Origin: an uncultured Oxalobacteraceae bacterium
GTDB taxonomy: Bacteria > Pseudomonadota > Gammaproteobacteria > Burkholderiales > Burkholderiaceae_D
Length of the DNA stretch: 64,000 bases
Reading direction: 5' to 3'
Assembly: GCA_903893945.1 (NCBI GenBank)
Contig: CAITOF010000057.1
Location: 1 to 64,000, forward strand
A model generated the notes under the pieces. It made no database searches. It was not told the origin of the DNA and was given only the letters and a program-made list of their open reading frames with translations. Position numbers and translations under genes: made by a program. Every line of letters begins with the position of its first letter. Position 1 is the first letter of the stretch. This document shows, one piece after another, positions 54,418-63,397 of this stretch.

Positions 54418-54837
54418 TCATGCCCGCCCGCGCGGTGTATCGACGGTCCTGGCGACTATGTCGACCAGCTCAAAATGCAGGGTCACGAGCTCAAAATCAT
54501 CGTGGAGCTGGCAATCCGGCAGGCACCGGATGTGACAGTCCCTGAATTCCTGTTCGCTGGAAAACGCCTCGCCGCGCCAGACTTCTTCCGGGATGCTGCC
54601 AAACCTGATGGTGTAGACCTTGGTCGCCCGGATGATGCAGCGCAGGTTATTCTTTAAATCATACACCTCAATAACATCACCCGCTGCGTAACTGCCGTCC
54701 CCAAATTCACCGTAGGGTTTGTAGTAGTTTTCAACCGTATCAGCGGTCACTGTCTTCCGGCCGTTCATGACGCTTATCGGGAGGCTGTCATCATTTTCAT
54801 CGGCACCCCAGAACTGCAATCGCTTTCGTCTGTCCAT
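54418..54837 (-). CDS. ASCH-like domain protein
   Basis: Cytoplasmic protein of 139 residues (ATG 54837). The central part, GDVIEVYDLKNNLRCIIRAT then VYTIRFGSIPEEVWRGEAFS, SEQEFRDCH and LVTLHFELVDI, fits the ASCH fold, a PUA-like RNA-binding beta-barrel, including the position of the conserved Glu in RGE. It stands alone between a solute-binding protein and the carboxypeptidase. Function unknown; RNA or nucleotide binding is an inference from the fold. Confidence 0.65.
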   Translation of the reverse strand: MDRRKRLQFWGADENDDSLPISVMNGRKTVTADTVENYYKPYGEFGDGSYAAGDVIEVYDLKNNLRCIIRATKVYTIRFGSIPEEVWRGEAFSSEQEFRDCHIRCLPDCQLHDDFELVTLHFELVDIVARTVDTPRGRA

Positions 54838-54906
54838 CAATCGTCCCCAACCCGGGTTGCCGACCCTTGCCCGATGCGCCTAGATGCCGGCACCCGCTCC
54901 GCTCGC

Positions 54907-56070
54907 CTATTTCAGCCAAAGCCGTATTGAATCCCAGGCCAGTCCGAAGATGCTGGCCTGATCCACCTTCTCCAGCGCCATGACCGGGAATTCAGCGACG
55001 GATTTTCCGTCGATCATCATCTTCATTGTACCGATTTTACTGTTGGCAGCAATAGGGGCCAGCAGCGGATCTTTACGTTCCAGCTGTGGCTTGATGCGTG
55101 AAGCGCTGCCTTTGGGCAGCGTCACATACAAATCTTCGGTAAAACCGATTTTGACGGTCGCCTGTTTGCCTTTCCAGACTTCCGGTGTGCCTATCGCCTG
55201 ATTTTTTTCGTACAGTTTGATGGTGTCAAAATTCATGAAGCCCCAGTTCAGCAGCTTCAGGCTTTCCTGTGCCCGCACCTGGTCACTGTTGGTGCCCAGC
55301 ACGACCGAGATCAGGCGGCGCTCGCCGGATCCGTTCGGGCGTCGGGCCGACGAAATCAGGCAATACCCTGCTGCTTCGGTGTGACCGGTCTTCATGCCGT
55401 CAACCGTCGGGTCCAGCCACAACAGACGGTTGCGGTTGGGCTGGGTAATTTTGTTATAGGTAAAGCTTTTTGTGGAATAAAACGTTTTGTAATAGTCAGG
55501 GTAATCAGCAATCAGATGCTGGGCAATGCGTGCCAGATCACTGGCGGTTGAATAATTCTGCGGACTGGGCAAACCGTGCGCATTGGCAAAATGGGTTTCC
55601 CTGAGCCCCATGCGTTCCACTTCCCGATTCATCAACACCGCAAACGCGTCCTCGCTACCGGCCACCGCTTCGGCCAGCGCAACCGCGGCGTCGTTACCGG
55701 ATTGCACGATGAGACCGTACAACAGGTCATTAATGGTCACCGGCGTTTTGGGCTCGATAAACATTTTGGAACTTTCCGAATCGACCTTCCAGGCATTGAC
55801 CGACACGTTCACGGTTTGCGTCATCGACAGTTTTTTGTCACGCAACGCTTCAAACACCAGGTACGCTGTCATGATTTTGGTCAGGGAGGCAGGTTCGACC
55901 CGCAGATCGGGATTTTCCGACGCAATGACCTGGTTACTGGTCGTATCAAGCAGCAGCCACGATTTGGCGGCGATCGCCGGACTCGGTAAGGTTTGAGCCT
56001 GTGCACCGCAAAAGGCAAGAGCAACGAATTGCGCAAGGAAGAAAACAGCGTGAACTATATATTTTTTCAT
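54907..56070 (-). CDS. dacC: D-alanyl-D-alanine carboxypeptidase (PBP5/6 type)
   Basis: Periplasmic, membrane-attached enzyme that trims the terminal D-Ala from peptidoglycan stem peptides. ATG 56070 gives a clean signal peptide (MKKYIVHAVFFLAQFVAL...GAQAQ) and 387 residues; the frame stays open further upstream but has no sensible N-terminus. Active-site motifs: SLTK (EPASLTKIMTAY), SGN (VQSGNDAAVALAE) and KTG (DGMKTGHTEAAG). The C-terminal beta domain and an amphipathic anchoring helix (SIFGLAWDSIRLWLK) complete it. The choice between dacA and dacC names is arbitrary. Confidence 0.93.
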   Translation of the reverse strand: MKKYIVHAVFFLAQFVALAFCGAQAQTLPSPAIAAKSWLLLDTTSNQVIASENPDLRVEPASLTKIMTAYLVFEALRDKKLSMTQTVNVSVNAWKVDSESSKMFIEPKTPVTINDLLYGLIVQSGNDAAVALAEAVAGSEDAFAVLMNREVERMGLRETHFANAHGLPSPQNYSTASDLARIAQHLIADYPDYYKTFYSTKSFTYNKITQPNRNRLLWLDPTVDGMKTGHTEAAGYCLISSARRPNGSGERRLISVVLGTNSDQVRAQESLKLLNWGFMNFDTIKLYEKNQAIGTPEVWKGKQATVKIGFTEDLYVTLPKGSASRIKPQLERKDPLLAPIAANSKIGTMKMMIDGKSVAEFPVMALEKVDQASIFGLAWDSIRLWLK

Positions 56071-56156
56071 AGAATAAGCAATGAACAACGGAAATGAACA
56101 ACGGAAATAAACGAAAAACCAATCATCAGGACGAGATTGTGACATTAAAAACCGGA

Positions 56157-56777
56157 TTACCAAAGTGCCGTTACCAAATTTCTGATGTGGTGCAGTTTGC
56201 GATGAAAAAAATGATCGGCACCGGGTATCACCAGAACCGGAAGATCCTGCGGTCGGGCCCAGTCAAAGACATCGCCGAGCGGAATGGTTTCGTCCTGTTC
56301 GCCGTGAATCACGATCGTGTCAGCCGGCACCGTTTCCAGAGCCCATTTGCCGGCGGCACAGCCGACAAGTACCAGTCGCTGCGCAGCCCGTTGGTGTTCA
56401 GCGAGGTATTTTTGCAAGCGACTCTGCACGAAGGTGCCAAATGAAAAACCGGCCAGCGCCACCGGAACATCCGGATACAGGGACTGCATGTGGTCAAGCA
56501 GGACCCGCATATCGTCGGTTTCTCCCACGCCGTGATCATGTTCCCCTTCGGATTGTCCGACGCCGCGAAAGTTCATTCGTGCGGTCGCGTAATTCATCGA
56601 CACAAACGTGCGTGCCAGCGTTTGCGCCACTTTATTGTCCATCGTGCCACCATACAGCGGATGAGGATGGGCGATCAGCGCAATCCCGACCGGCACCTGA
56701 TTGATCGGCACATTCAGTGCGCACTGCATTTGCCCGGCACCGCCCTCGAGGAAAAATGGCGTAGTTTGCGCATTCAT
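56157..56777 (-). CDS. Alpha/beta hydrolase
   Basis: Small cytoplasmic alpha/beta hydrolase, 206 residues. The opening strand leads to LIAHPHPLYGGTMDNKVAQT (oxyanion-hole HP motif), NFRGVGQSEGEHDHG, nucleophile elbow GFSFGTFV (Ser at about 113) and final His in GADHFFHRKLHHI; the Asp is probably in HGEQDETIPL. The pattern is that of the YbbA/dienelactone-like CocE-related hydrolases. The natural substrate is unknown. Five bases separate it from the ferredoxin gene upstream. Confidence 0.85.
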   Translation of the reverse strand: MNAQTTPFFLEGGAGQMQCALNVPINQVPVGIALIAHPHPLYGGTMDNKVAQTLARTFVSMNYATARMNFRGVGQSEGEHDHGVGETDDMRVLLDHMQSLYPDVPVALAGFSFGTFVQSRLQKYLAEHQRAAQRLVLVGCAAGKWALETVPADTIVIHGEQDETIPLGDVFDWARPQDLPVLVIPGADHFFHRKLHHIRNLVTALW

Positions 56778-56782
56778 GGTGT

Positions 56783-57109
56783 TCAGGCCTGCGGTATCAG
56801 TAACCGTTGGACGACTTTGCCCTGGACCAGATGCTGTTCGATGATGTCATCAATGTCGTGCTGGTCCACATAGGTATACCAGGTGGCCTCGGGATAAACC
56901 ACCAGTACCGGGCCCTGTTCACAGCGATCCAGACAACCGGCCTGGTTAATCCGGATCTTGCCGTGACCGCCCAGATTCAGTTCTTTGATGCGCTGCTTGG
57001 CGTATTTCTGTGCAGGCAGCGCGCCACAGTCCGCGCAACTGGCACGTCCGTCATCACGTTGATTAATGCAGAAGAACACGTGGTGCTTGAAAAAGGAAGG
57101 TTCAGTCAT
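56783..57109 (-). CDS. Thioredoxin-like [2Fe-2S] ferredoxin
   Basis: Soluble protein of 108 residues from ATG 57109. It opens FFKHHVFFCINQRDDG and has the four-Cys pattern of thioredoxin-fold 2Fe-2S ferredoxins: Cys in FFCIN, CADCG, and the pair in NQAGCLDRCEQGPVLVVYPEATWY. These small proteins resemble the NuoE C-terminal domain. It is co-directional with the alpha/beta hydrolase gene; redox partner unknown. Confidence 0.88.
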   Translation of the reverse strand: MTEPSFFKHHVFFCINQRDDGRASCADCGALPAQKYAKQRIKELNLGGHGKIRINQAGCLDRCEQGPVLVVYPEATWYTYVDQHDIDDIIEQHLVQGKVVQRLLIPQA

Positions 57110-57524
57110 GGTATATCGGGAGGTGTTGAGTGGCATCGCGTTGCTGACACCACAAGATCAGGTAAGGCTGTATTGTAATCGGAATAGCCTGCGTGGACAC
57201 GCTGACTGACTGGCTTGCGCAAGGATGTTAATCTTTTTATAATTCAGTCACAGTCCATTGCTTTTATGGTAATTAAATGCGCAAATTAAGTGCTAAGACC
57301 GGCAGCGCCACCAGAAAACCCGCCATCCCCATGCTAATAATCAATTAAAAAAGAGAGACTTGGCTTTATTATTGTCCGACATAACTTGATAATGCCTGTC
57401 TCACCCCAAGCTACCCGCCCTGAGTTGCAGTACAGGAATGGGTCGCCGACGACGCATATTGGCAATACCGGATAGAATCGCAAACTCGTAAAACGTAATT
57501 ACGTCACCCCGCTTAAGGTATTTT
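57110..57524. other. 415-base divergent intergenic region before gshA
   Basis: Separates the ferredoxin gene (minus) from gshA (plus). AT-rich in its middle. It holds the promoter candidate at 57215-57243; the rest, about 280 bases to gshA, has no recognised RNA, repeat or frame and would form a long leader. AAGG at 57515-57518 is a reasonable ribosome site for gshA. Confidence 0.5.
57215..57243 (+). promoter_or_regulatory. Candidate sigma70 promoter toward gshA
   Basis: TTGCGC (57215-57220) and a perfect TATAAT (57238-57243) are 17 bases apart. If used, the gshA leader is about 275 bases long, unusually long for a proteobacterial housekeeping gene. Confidence 0.45.
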
Positions 57525-58823
57525 ATGGTCCCACACTTAGTCACTGCCCTGAATGGCCCGTTACTTGATCTTGAAAAGAAAATTCTGGAAGCAACACCGG
57601 CTATCGAACGCTGGTTCCGGCTCGAATGGCAGGAACATACGCCGCCGTTTTATTGTTCAGTCGATCTGCGTAACTCGGGATTCAAACTGGCGCCGGTGGA
57701 CACCAATTTATTTCCGGGCGGATTCAACAATCTGGCACCGGAAATGTTACCCCTGGCGGTGCAGGCTGCCATGGCCGGCATCGAAAAGTATTGCCCCGAT
57801 GCGCGCAACCTGCTGCTGATTCCCGAACGCCATACACGCAACACCTTCTACCTGCAGAACGTGGCGCGGCTGGTCCAGATCTTCCGCCAGACCGGTCTGA
57901 ACGTCCGCCTCGGCACGCTGTCCGACGACATCAAGGAACCGACCCATCTGGAACTGCCCGACGGGACGACCCTGACCCTGGAGCCTCTGGAACGCTCTGC
58001 CAATGGGCGACGCGTCGGTCTGGCGGGGTTTGACCCCTGCACCATTTTATTGAACAACGACTTATCCGCAGGTATTCCGGCAATACTGGAAGATATACAC
58101 GAACAGACCCTGCTGCCACCCCTGCATGCCGGCTGGGCGGTGCGACGTAAAACCAACCATTTTGCCGCCTACGACGACGTGGTGAAAAAGTTTGCCAAGA
58201 TAGTTGACGTGGACCCCTGGATGCTGAATCCCTATTTTGGCAAAGCATCGCAGATCAATTTCCATGAACGCATAGGCGAAGATCAGCTTGCAGCACAAGT
58301 CGACCTGGTTCTGGGAAAAATACGGAAAAAATACAAAGAGTATGGCATCAAGGAAAAACCGTTTGTCATTGTCAAGGCCGATGCCGGCACTTACGGCATG
58401 GGCATCATGACCGTGCGTGATGCCAGTGATGTCAAGGACCTTAACCGGAAGCAGCGCAATAAAATGTCGGTCATCAAAGAAGGGCTGGAAGTCAGCGATG
58501 TCATTATCCAGGAAGGTGTGCACACCTTTGAACAGATTAATGACGCCGTGGCCGAACCGGTCGTATACATGATGGACCGGTACGTCATCGGTGGCTTTTA
58601 CCGGGTTCACGCCGGTCGGGGCGTCGATGAAAATCTGAATGCCCCCGGATCGCACTTTGTGCCGCTGGCATTTGCACAGCAGCACGCCCTGCCCGATCTG
58701 CACGCCAAACCCGGAACAGCCTCGCCGAACCGTTTTTACATGTATGGCGTGGTGGCCCGACTGGCATTATTGGCTGCCTCCCTGGAGCTTGAGCAGACCG
58801 ATCCCAATCCTGAAGTCTATTAA
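57525..58823 (+). CDS. gshA: Glutamate-cysteine ligase, ATP-grasp-like type
   Basis: First enzyme of glutathione synthesis, joining glutamate and cysteine. The 432 residues match the family found in beta- and some gammaproteobacteria (described from acidithiobacilli) rather than the E. coli type. Recognisable stretches: YCSVDLRNSGFKLAPVDTNL, FPGGFNNLAPEML, KPFVIVKADAGTYGMGIMTV (nucleotide-binding region) and YVIGGFYRVHAGRGVDENLN. gshB follows after 32 bases, supporting the assignment. Confidence 0.93.
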   Translation: MVPHLVTALNGPLLDLEKKILEATPAIERWFRLEWQEHTPPFYCSVDLRNSGFKLAPVDTNLFPGGFNNLAPEMLPLAVQAAMAGIEKYCPDARNLLLIPERHTRNTFYLQNVARLVQIFRQTGLNVRLGTLSDDIKEPTHLELPDGTTLTLEPLERSANGRRVGLAGFDPCTILLNNDLSAGIPAILEDIHEQTLLPPLHAGWAVRRKTNHFAAYDDVVKKFAKIVDVDPWMLNPYFGKASQINFHERIGEDQLAAQVDLVLGKIRKKYKEYGIKEKPFVIVKADAGTYGMGIMTVRDASDVKDLNRKQRNKMSVIKEGLEVSDVIIQEGVHTFEQINDAVAEPVVYMMDRYVIGGFYRVHAGRGVDENLNAPGSHFVPLAFAQQHALPDLHAKPGTASPNRFYMYGVVARLALLAASLELEQTDPNPEVY

Positions 58824-58855
58824 GTCGACATACAGCCATCCTACCGCGGGTTATT

Positions 58856-59788
58856 ATGAAAATCGCCTTCCTGACAGACCCACTGGCCAGCTTTAACATC
58901 AGCAAAGACTCCACCTTTGTGATGATGCGCGAGGCGGCAAAACGTGGCTACGAAATCCATGCGTTTGGCCCGGGTGACATGGCGTATTCCGGCGGGCAGG
59001 TGCTGGCCCGGGCGCAGCGCCTGCATTTGACGGGTGAGTCCGACTGGTATCAGGCCGACCCGGCGCACGAGCACCGCTTACGTGATTTTGACGCCGTTGT
59101 GCAGCGTAAAGACCCGCCATTTGACATGGAATATGTCTATGGCACCTATCTGCTGGAACTGGCTGAACTGGACGGTGCGCGGATTTTCAATAAACCGGCG
59201 GCGATTCGCAGTCACAATGAAAAACTCAGTATTGCCCAGTTTCCGCAGTTTACCGCCCCCACCCTGGTCACCCGCGATGAATCCCGGATTCGCCGCTTTC
59301 ACGCAGAACATCACACCATTATCCTGAAACCGCTCGACGGCATGGGCGGCAGCGGGGTGTTCAAAGTGGGGGTCGATGGTCTGAATCTGGGTGCGATCAT
59401 TGAAACCCTGACCGACAACGGCAGGCGCACCATCATGGTCCAGCGTTACATTCCCGAAATCACCCAGGGCGACAAACGCATCCTGCTGATCGGCGGGAAA
59501 GTCGTACCGTTTGCGCTGGCGCGAATTCCCCAGGGCGACGAAATCCGCGGCAATCTGGCCTCGGGAGGTGTTGGTGTGGCACAACCATTAAGCGCCGCAG
59601 ATGCAAAAATAGCCGGGGCTTTAGCACCCGTTCTGGCTCAACGCGGTTTATTATTGGTCGGATGCGACGTGATCGGAAACTATCTGACGGAGATTAATGT
59701 CACCAGCCCGACCTGTTTTCAGGAAATAACGCAGCAAACCGGATTTGATGTAGCCGCCATGTTCATCGATGCGCTTGAACAGGCCTGA
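58856..59788 (+). CDS. gshB: Glutathione synthetase
   Basis: Second step of glutathione synthesis, adding glycine to gamma-glutamylcysteine. ATP-grasp fold in 310 residues: MKIAFLTDPLASFNISKDST (N-terminal domain), DPPFDMEYVYGTYLLELAE, the glycine-rich PLDGMGGSGVFKV loop over ATP, and EINVTSPTCFQEI with the Mg-binding Glu/Asn. Length matches bacterial GshB (about 315). It lies between gshA and the PTS genes. Confidence 0.96.
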   Translation: MKIAFLTDPLASFNISKDSTFVMMREAAKRGYEIHAFGPGDMAYSGGQVLARAQRLHLTGESDWYQADPAHEHRLRDFDAVVQRKDPPFDMEYVYGTYLLELAELDGARIFNKPAAIRSHNEKLSIAQFPQFTAPTLVTRDESRIRRFHAEHHTIILKPLDGMGGSGVFKVGVDGLNLGAIIETLTDNGRRTIMVQRYIPEITQGDKRILLIGGKVVPFALARIPQGDEIRGNLASGGVGVAQPLSAADAKIAGALAPVLAQRGLLLVGCDVIGNYLTEINVTSPTCFQEITQQTGFDVAAMFIDALEQA

Positions 59789-59800
59789 CACGGGACGACG

Positions 59801-60199
59801 ATGGTTGGAATACTTCTCATGGCACATGCACCGCTGGCAAGCGCATTTATCACCGCCGCACGTCATGTTTTCAAAAGTGTGCCTGATCATCTGGAAGCCA
59901 TCGATGTGCTGCCCGATCAGAACACGGATGAGGTGGTTCGGTTGGCCAGGGATGCGATCAACCGCCTGAATCTGGGCGACGGCGTTCTGGTGCTGACCGA
60001 TGTATTCGGCGGCACACCCGCCAATTGCAGTCAGAAACTGGATGCACTGGATCAGGTAGCCGTACTGGCGGGGCTGAGTCTGCCGATGCTGTTGCGTGCA
60101 CTCACCTATCGCAACGACACTCTGGATGTGGTATTTGAAATGGCCCAGGCCGGCGCACAGAATGGTGCGATTCGGGTTGACAGCCGCAAGCGGATATAA
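59801..60199 (+). CDS. PTS EIIA, mannose/fructose-type
   Basis: EIIA of the mannose family, 132 residues, with the phosphorylated His9 in GILLMAHAPLASAF and NLGDGVLVLTDVFGGTPAN at the centre. In betaproteobacteria this protein with HPr and EI commonly forms a regulatory PTS with no sugar permease; no EIIB, EIIC or EIID gene is present here. It begins 12 bases after gshB. Confidence 0.92.
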   Translation: MVGILLMAHAPLASAFITAARHVFKSVPDHLEAIDVLPDQNTDEVVRLARDAINRLNLGDGVLVLTDVFGGTPANCSQKLDALDQVAVLAGLSLPMLLRALTYRNDTLDVVFEMAQAGAQNGAIRVDSRKRI

Positions 60200-60237
60200 A
60201 GTAAACCGACCAACCCATATATAAGGGCCCGATTGCC

Positions 60238-60507
60238 ATGATACAAATCGACTTGCAGATCATTAATAAACTGGGACTTCATGCCCGCGCTTCGGCCAAA
60301 TTAACGCAGCTGGCGTCAAAATATGCGTGTGAAGTCTGGCTGATGCGCAACGGCAAACGGGTCAACGGCAAATCGATTATGGGTGTCATGATGCTGGCCG
60401 CCGGCAAAGGCAGCAGCATCACGCTGGAAACCAGTGGCGACGATGAACAGGACTGCAGCAGTGCCATTGCCCAGCTGGTGGCGGATAAATTCGGTGAAGG
60501 TGAATAG
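60238..60507 (+). CDS. ptsH: Phosphocarrier protein HPr
   Basis: Small PTS phosphocarrier, 89 residues. His15 in KLGLHARASAK receives phosphate from EI; Ser46 in NGKSIMGVMML is the regulatory site used by HPr kinase in many proteobacteria. Both are present. hprK is not in the window. Order EIIA-HPr-EI is typical. Confidence 0.96.
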   Translation: MIQIDLQIINKLGLHARASAKLTQLASKYACEVWLMRNGKRVNGKSIMGVMMLAAGKGSSITLETSGDDEQDCSSAIAQLVADKFGEGE

Positions 60508-60592
60508 TTATCGTCCTGCAGTCCGATCGGCCGTCATCGGCGCAGCGCCCAAACAGACTCCACAATTGAACGCATAGAGATATCGGGGACAC

Positions 60593-62335
60593 ATGGCTTC
60601 ATTCACACTACAAGGTATTCCTGTATCACGCGGCATCGCCATCGGCCGCGCTCATCTTTTGCGTCCCGCCGCACTGGAAGTGCAGCATTACCTTGTGGCC
60701 CAGGAACAGGTCGAAGCGGAAGTCCAGCGCCTGCAGAAAGCGTTAGGCCAGGCAGAGCGCGAATTGCAGAAAATCTGGTCCGACCTGCCTGCTGATGCGC
60801 CCTCCGAACTGGGGGCCTTCCTTGATGTGCATTCGCTGTTTCTGTCCGATCCGATGATTGCTCAGGCACCGCTTGAAATCATCCGCACCCGCCATTACAA
60901 CGCTGAATGGGCCCTGGTAACGCAGATCGACGTGCTGCTTGAACAGTTTGACGAAATAGAAGATGAATACCTGCGCGACCGCAAAGCCGATATTGCCCAG
61001 GTCGCCGAACGTATCCTGAAACTGCTTACCGGTACAGCCAATACACTGAACAAGCCGGTTGGCGTCGATGAACTGAACACCCACATGATCGTTGTGGCAC
61101 GCGATATTTCACCGGCTGACATGATGCAGTTTCAGGACTCGGCATTCGTCGGATTTGTAACCGATGAAGGCGGACACAGCTCACACACGGCCATAGTCTC
61201 ACGCAGTCTGGGCATACCGGCTGTCGTCGGGATGGGCAATGCCAGCCACCTGATTCAGCAGGACGACTGGTTAATTCTTGACAGCGTCTCCGGCGTCGTA
61301 ATTGTCGCGCCGGAACAGATCATTCTGGAGGAGTATCGCGAAAAACTGGCCGAGCTGCAACGTTTTCGAAAACGGCTCACCAAACTGAAAAAAACCTCGG
61401 CCGTCACCCGGGATGGTGTCACCATCGAACTGCTGGCCAACATTGAATTACCGGAACATGCGGCAGCCGCTAACGAAGTCGGTGCCGCCGGCGTCGGACT
61501 GTTCAGGTCGGAATTTCTGTTCATGGGACGCAACGGCAATTTACCGACCGAAGAAGAACAGTTCCTGGCGTACAAATCAACGGTCGTGGCCATGAAAGGT
61601 CGTCCGGTTACGATCAGGACGCTGGACGTGGGTGCCGACAAACCGCTCGACGAAACCGAATCGGCCACCCTGAATCCGGCGATGGGGTTGCGCGCCATAC
61701 GCTATTGCCTGGCCGAACCTCAACTGTTTTTAACCCAGCTGCGTGCCATTCTGCGCGCATCGGCATTTGGCAAGGTGCATATTTTAATTCCCATGCTGTC
61801 GCACGCGTTTGAAATTGACCAGACACTGGCCATGCTCGAACAGGCCAAACACCTGCTGGCGCTGCAGGGCATCGAATTTGATCACGACATTAAAGTCGGC
61901 GCCATGATAGAAGTTCCGGCAGCGGCGATGAGCCTGCCGATGTTCGTCAAAAAAATGGATTTTCTTTCGATTGGCACCAACGACCTGATTCAATACACGC
62001 TGGCCATAGACCGCGCCGACTATTCCGTTGCGCATTTATATGACGACGTGCATCCGGCCATATTGCAACTGCTCGACATGACGGTCAAAGCCGCCAACAA
62101 GGCCGGCATACCGGTTGCCATCTGCGGCGGCATGGCCGGCGATATCCGGCTCACGCGGTTGTTGATCGGCATGGGCTTCAGGGAACTTTCCATGCCGCCG
62201 GCACAGCTGCTGGAAATCAAGCAGGAAGTCATGAATGTCGACATTTCGCAATTCAGCGCCATAATCAAAAAAATCCTGCGCAGTTACGACCCTGAGGTCA
62301 TCGCAGAAGGAATACGCGCCCTGCAGGCGCTTTAA
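60593..62335 (+). CDS. ptsI: PTS Enzyme I (phosphoenolpyruvate-protein phosphotransferase)
   Basis: Transfers phosphate from PEP to HPr. Of the 580 residues, the N-terminal half has the phosphorylated His198 in GGHSSHTAIVSRSLGIPAVV. The C-terminal barrel binds PEP: LFRSEFLFMGR, RTLDVGADKPL and the Cys in AICGGMAGD. All are intact and the length fits the family (about 575). It ends the gsh-PTS run. Confidence 0.96.
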   Translation: MASFTLQGIPVSRGIAIGRAHLLRPAALEVQHYLVAQEQVEAEVQRLQKALGQAERELQKIWSDLPADAPSELGAFLDVHSLFLSDPMIAQAPLEIIRTRHYNAEWALVTQIDVLLEQFDEIEDEYLRDRKADIAQVAERILKLLTGTANTLNKPVGVDELNTHMIVVARDISPADMMQFQDSAFVGFVTDEGGHSSHTAIVSRSLGIPAVVGMGNASHLIQQDDWLILDSVSGVVIVAPEQIILEEYREKLAELQRFRKRLTKLKKTSAVTRDGVTIELLANIELPEHAAAANEVGAAGVGLFRSEFLFMGRNGNLPTEEEQFLAYKSTVVAMKGRPVTIRTLDVGADKPLDETESATLNPAMGLRAIRYCLAEPQLFLTQLRAILRASAFGKVHILIPMLSHAFEIDQTLAMLEQAKHLLALQGIEFDHDIKVGAMIEVPAAAMSLPMFVKKMDFLSIGTNDLIQYTLAIDRADYSVAHLYDDVHPAILQLLDMTVKAANKAGIPVAICGGMAGDIRLTRLLIGMGFRELSMPPAQLLEIKQEVMNVDISQFSAIIKKILRSYDPEVIAEGIRALQAL

Positions 62336-62373
62336 ACTGAGCAGGTGCCCCACCCTCATCAAGGAGATCTGGC

Positions 62374-63360
62374 ATGCCCACAGATTCGTTTCGAATCCGC
62401 TCTGACATCTCGTTGCTGGCCGTCATGCTGGTGGCATGGCTATGGATATATCCCGCTGGTACACGCGCCGCTGAAAAGCAGGTGGTCTACATCGTCGCCA
62501 AAAGTGATCTGCCCTTCCTGAAAGTCATCGGCAAGGGTGTCAAATCGGTCGCTGACGCCAATGGCTATAACTACGTTGAAATGGACAGCGCTGCCAACCT
62601 GCAAAAACAGCTGAAAAATGCACAGGATGCGATCGCCAGAAATGTGGCCGGTATCATCATTTCACCCATCGACAACAAATCGGTTTCTGAGGTACTCGCC
62701 CTGGCATCCAGGGCAAAAATACCCGTGGTGATTGCGGACGTCGGCGCGCTCAGCGGCGACTACCTGACCTGCGTCAAATCAGACCACTATCGCGGTGCGT
62801 ATGAGCTCGGACTGGCCACGGCGAGCGCGATGAAAGAAAAAGGCTGGAGCGACAGCCCGTTTGCGATGGTCACTGTGGCACTGACCCGGCGTAACGGACA
62901 GGATATGACCAACGGGTTCAGAGATGCCATGAAGGATTCCGGCCTGACCAAAGAGGTGCCTTCGCACCCGATGCAGGATGCGACCCCGGCTGAATCGCAG
63001 AAAATTGTAAAAGACATGCTGGTCGCCACGCCGACGCTGCGTAGTGTGTTCATTGAGTCGGATCAGGCTGCCACAGGTGCGCTCCAGGCCATCAGGGAAG
63101 CCAAAAAAACCGGAGCCCTGTTTGTGGTGTCGTTTGATTCCACCCCTGATGTCGCGGATTTATTGAAATCAGAATCCTTATTTGCTGTTGGTCTGCAGCA
63201 GCCGTATTTGATCGGCAAAAAATCAGCCGATGCGCTCTTTGCCAGTTTTGCCGGAACCGTCCCGGCCCGGCAGATTCTGGTGCCGGTGCTGATCGGTACC
63301 GCGAAAAATATAACGCCGCTGATGGTGACTGCAAATAAAACCGTTTTTGGCATCGACTGA
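62374..63360 (+). CDS. Periplasmic sugar-binding protein (RbsB/PBP1 type)
   Basis: Exported periplasmic binding protein, 328 residues, preceded by AAGGAGA. A signal peptide ending near GTRAAEK is followed by the two-lobe type I fold: VVYIVAKSDLPFLKVIGKGV, NAQDAIARNVAGIIISPIDN, AKIPVVIADVGAL and ALFVVSFDSTPDVADLL. It resembles ribose/galactose-binding proteins of ABC systems, but no permease or ATPase gene follows, so it may feed a distant transporter or a chemosensory or kinase system. It is 38 bases after ptsI. Confidence 0.85.
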   Translation: MPTDSFRIRSDISLLAVMLVAWLWIYPAGTRAAEKQVVYIVAKSDLPFLKVIGKGVKSVADANGYNYVEMDSAANLQKQLKNAQDAIARNVAGIIISPIDNKSVSEVLALASRAKIPVVIADVGALSGDYLTCVKSDHYRGAYELGLATASAMKEKGWSDSPFAMVTVALTRRNGQDMTNGFRDAMKDSGLTKEVPSHPMQDATPAESQKIVKDMLVATPTLRSVFIESDQAATGALQAIREAKKTGALFVVSFDSTPDVADLLKSESLFAVGLQQPYLIGKKSADALFASFAGTVPARQILVPVLIGTAKNITPLMVTANKTVFGID

Positions 63361-63397
63361 TGCGGGCCCGACCGTCACCCGCGAGGTGATCGGCTAC

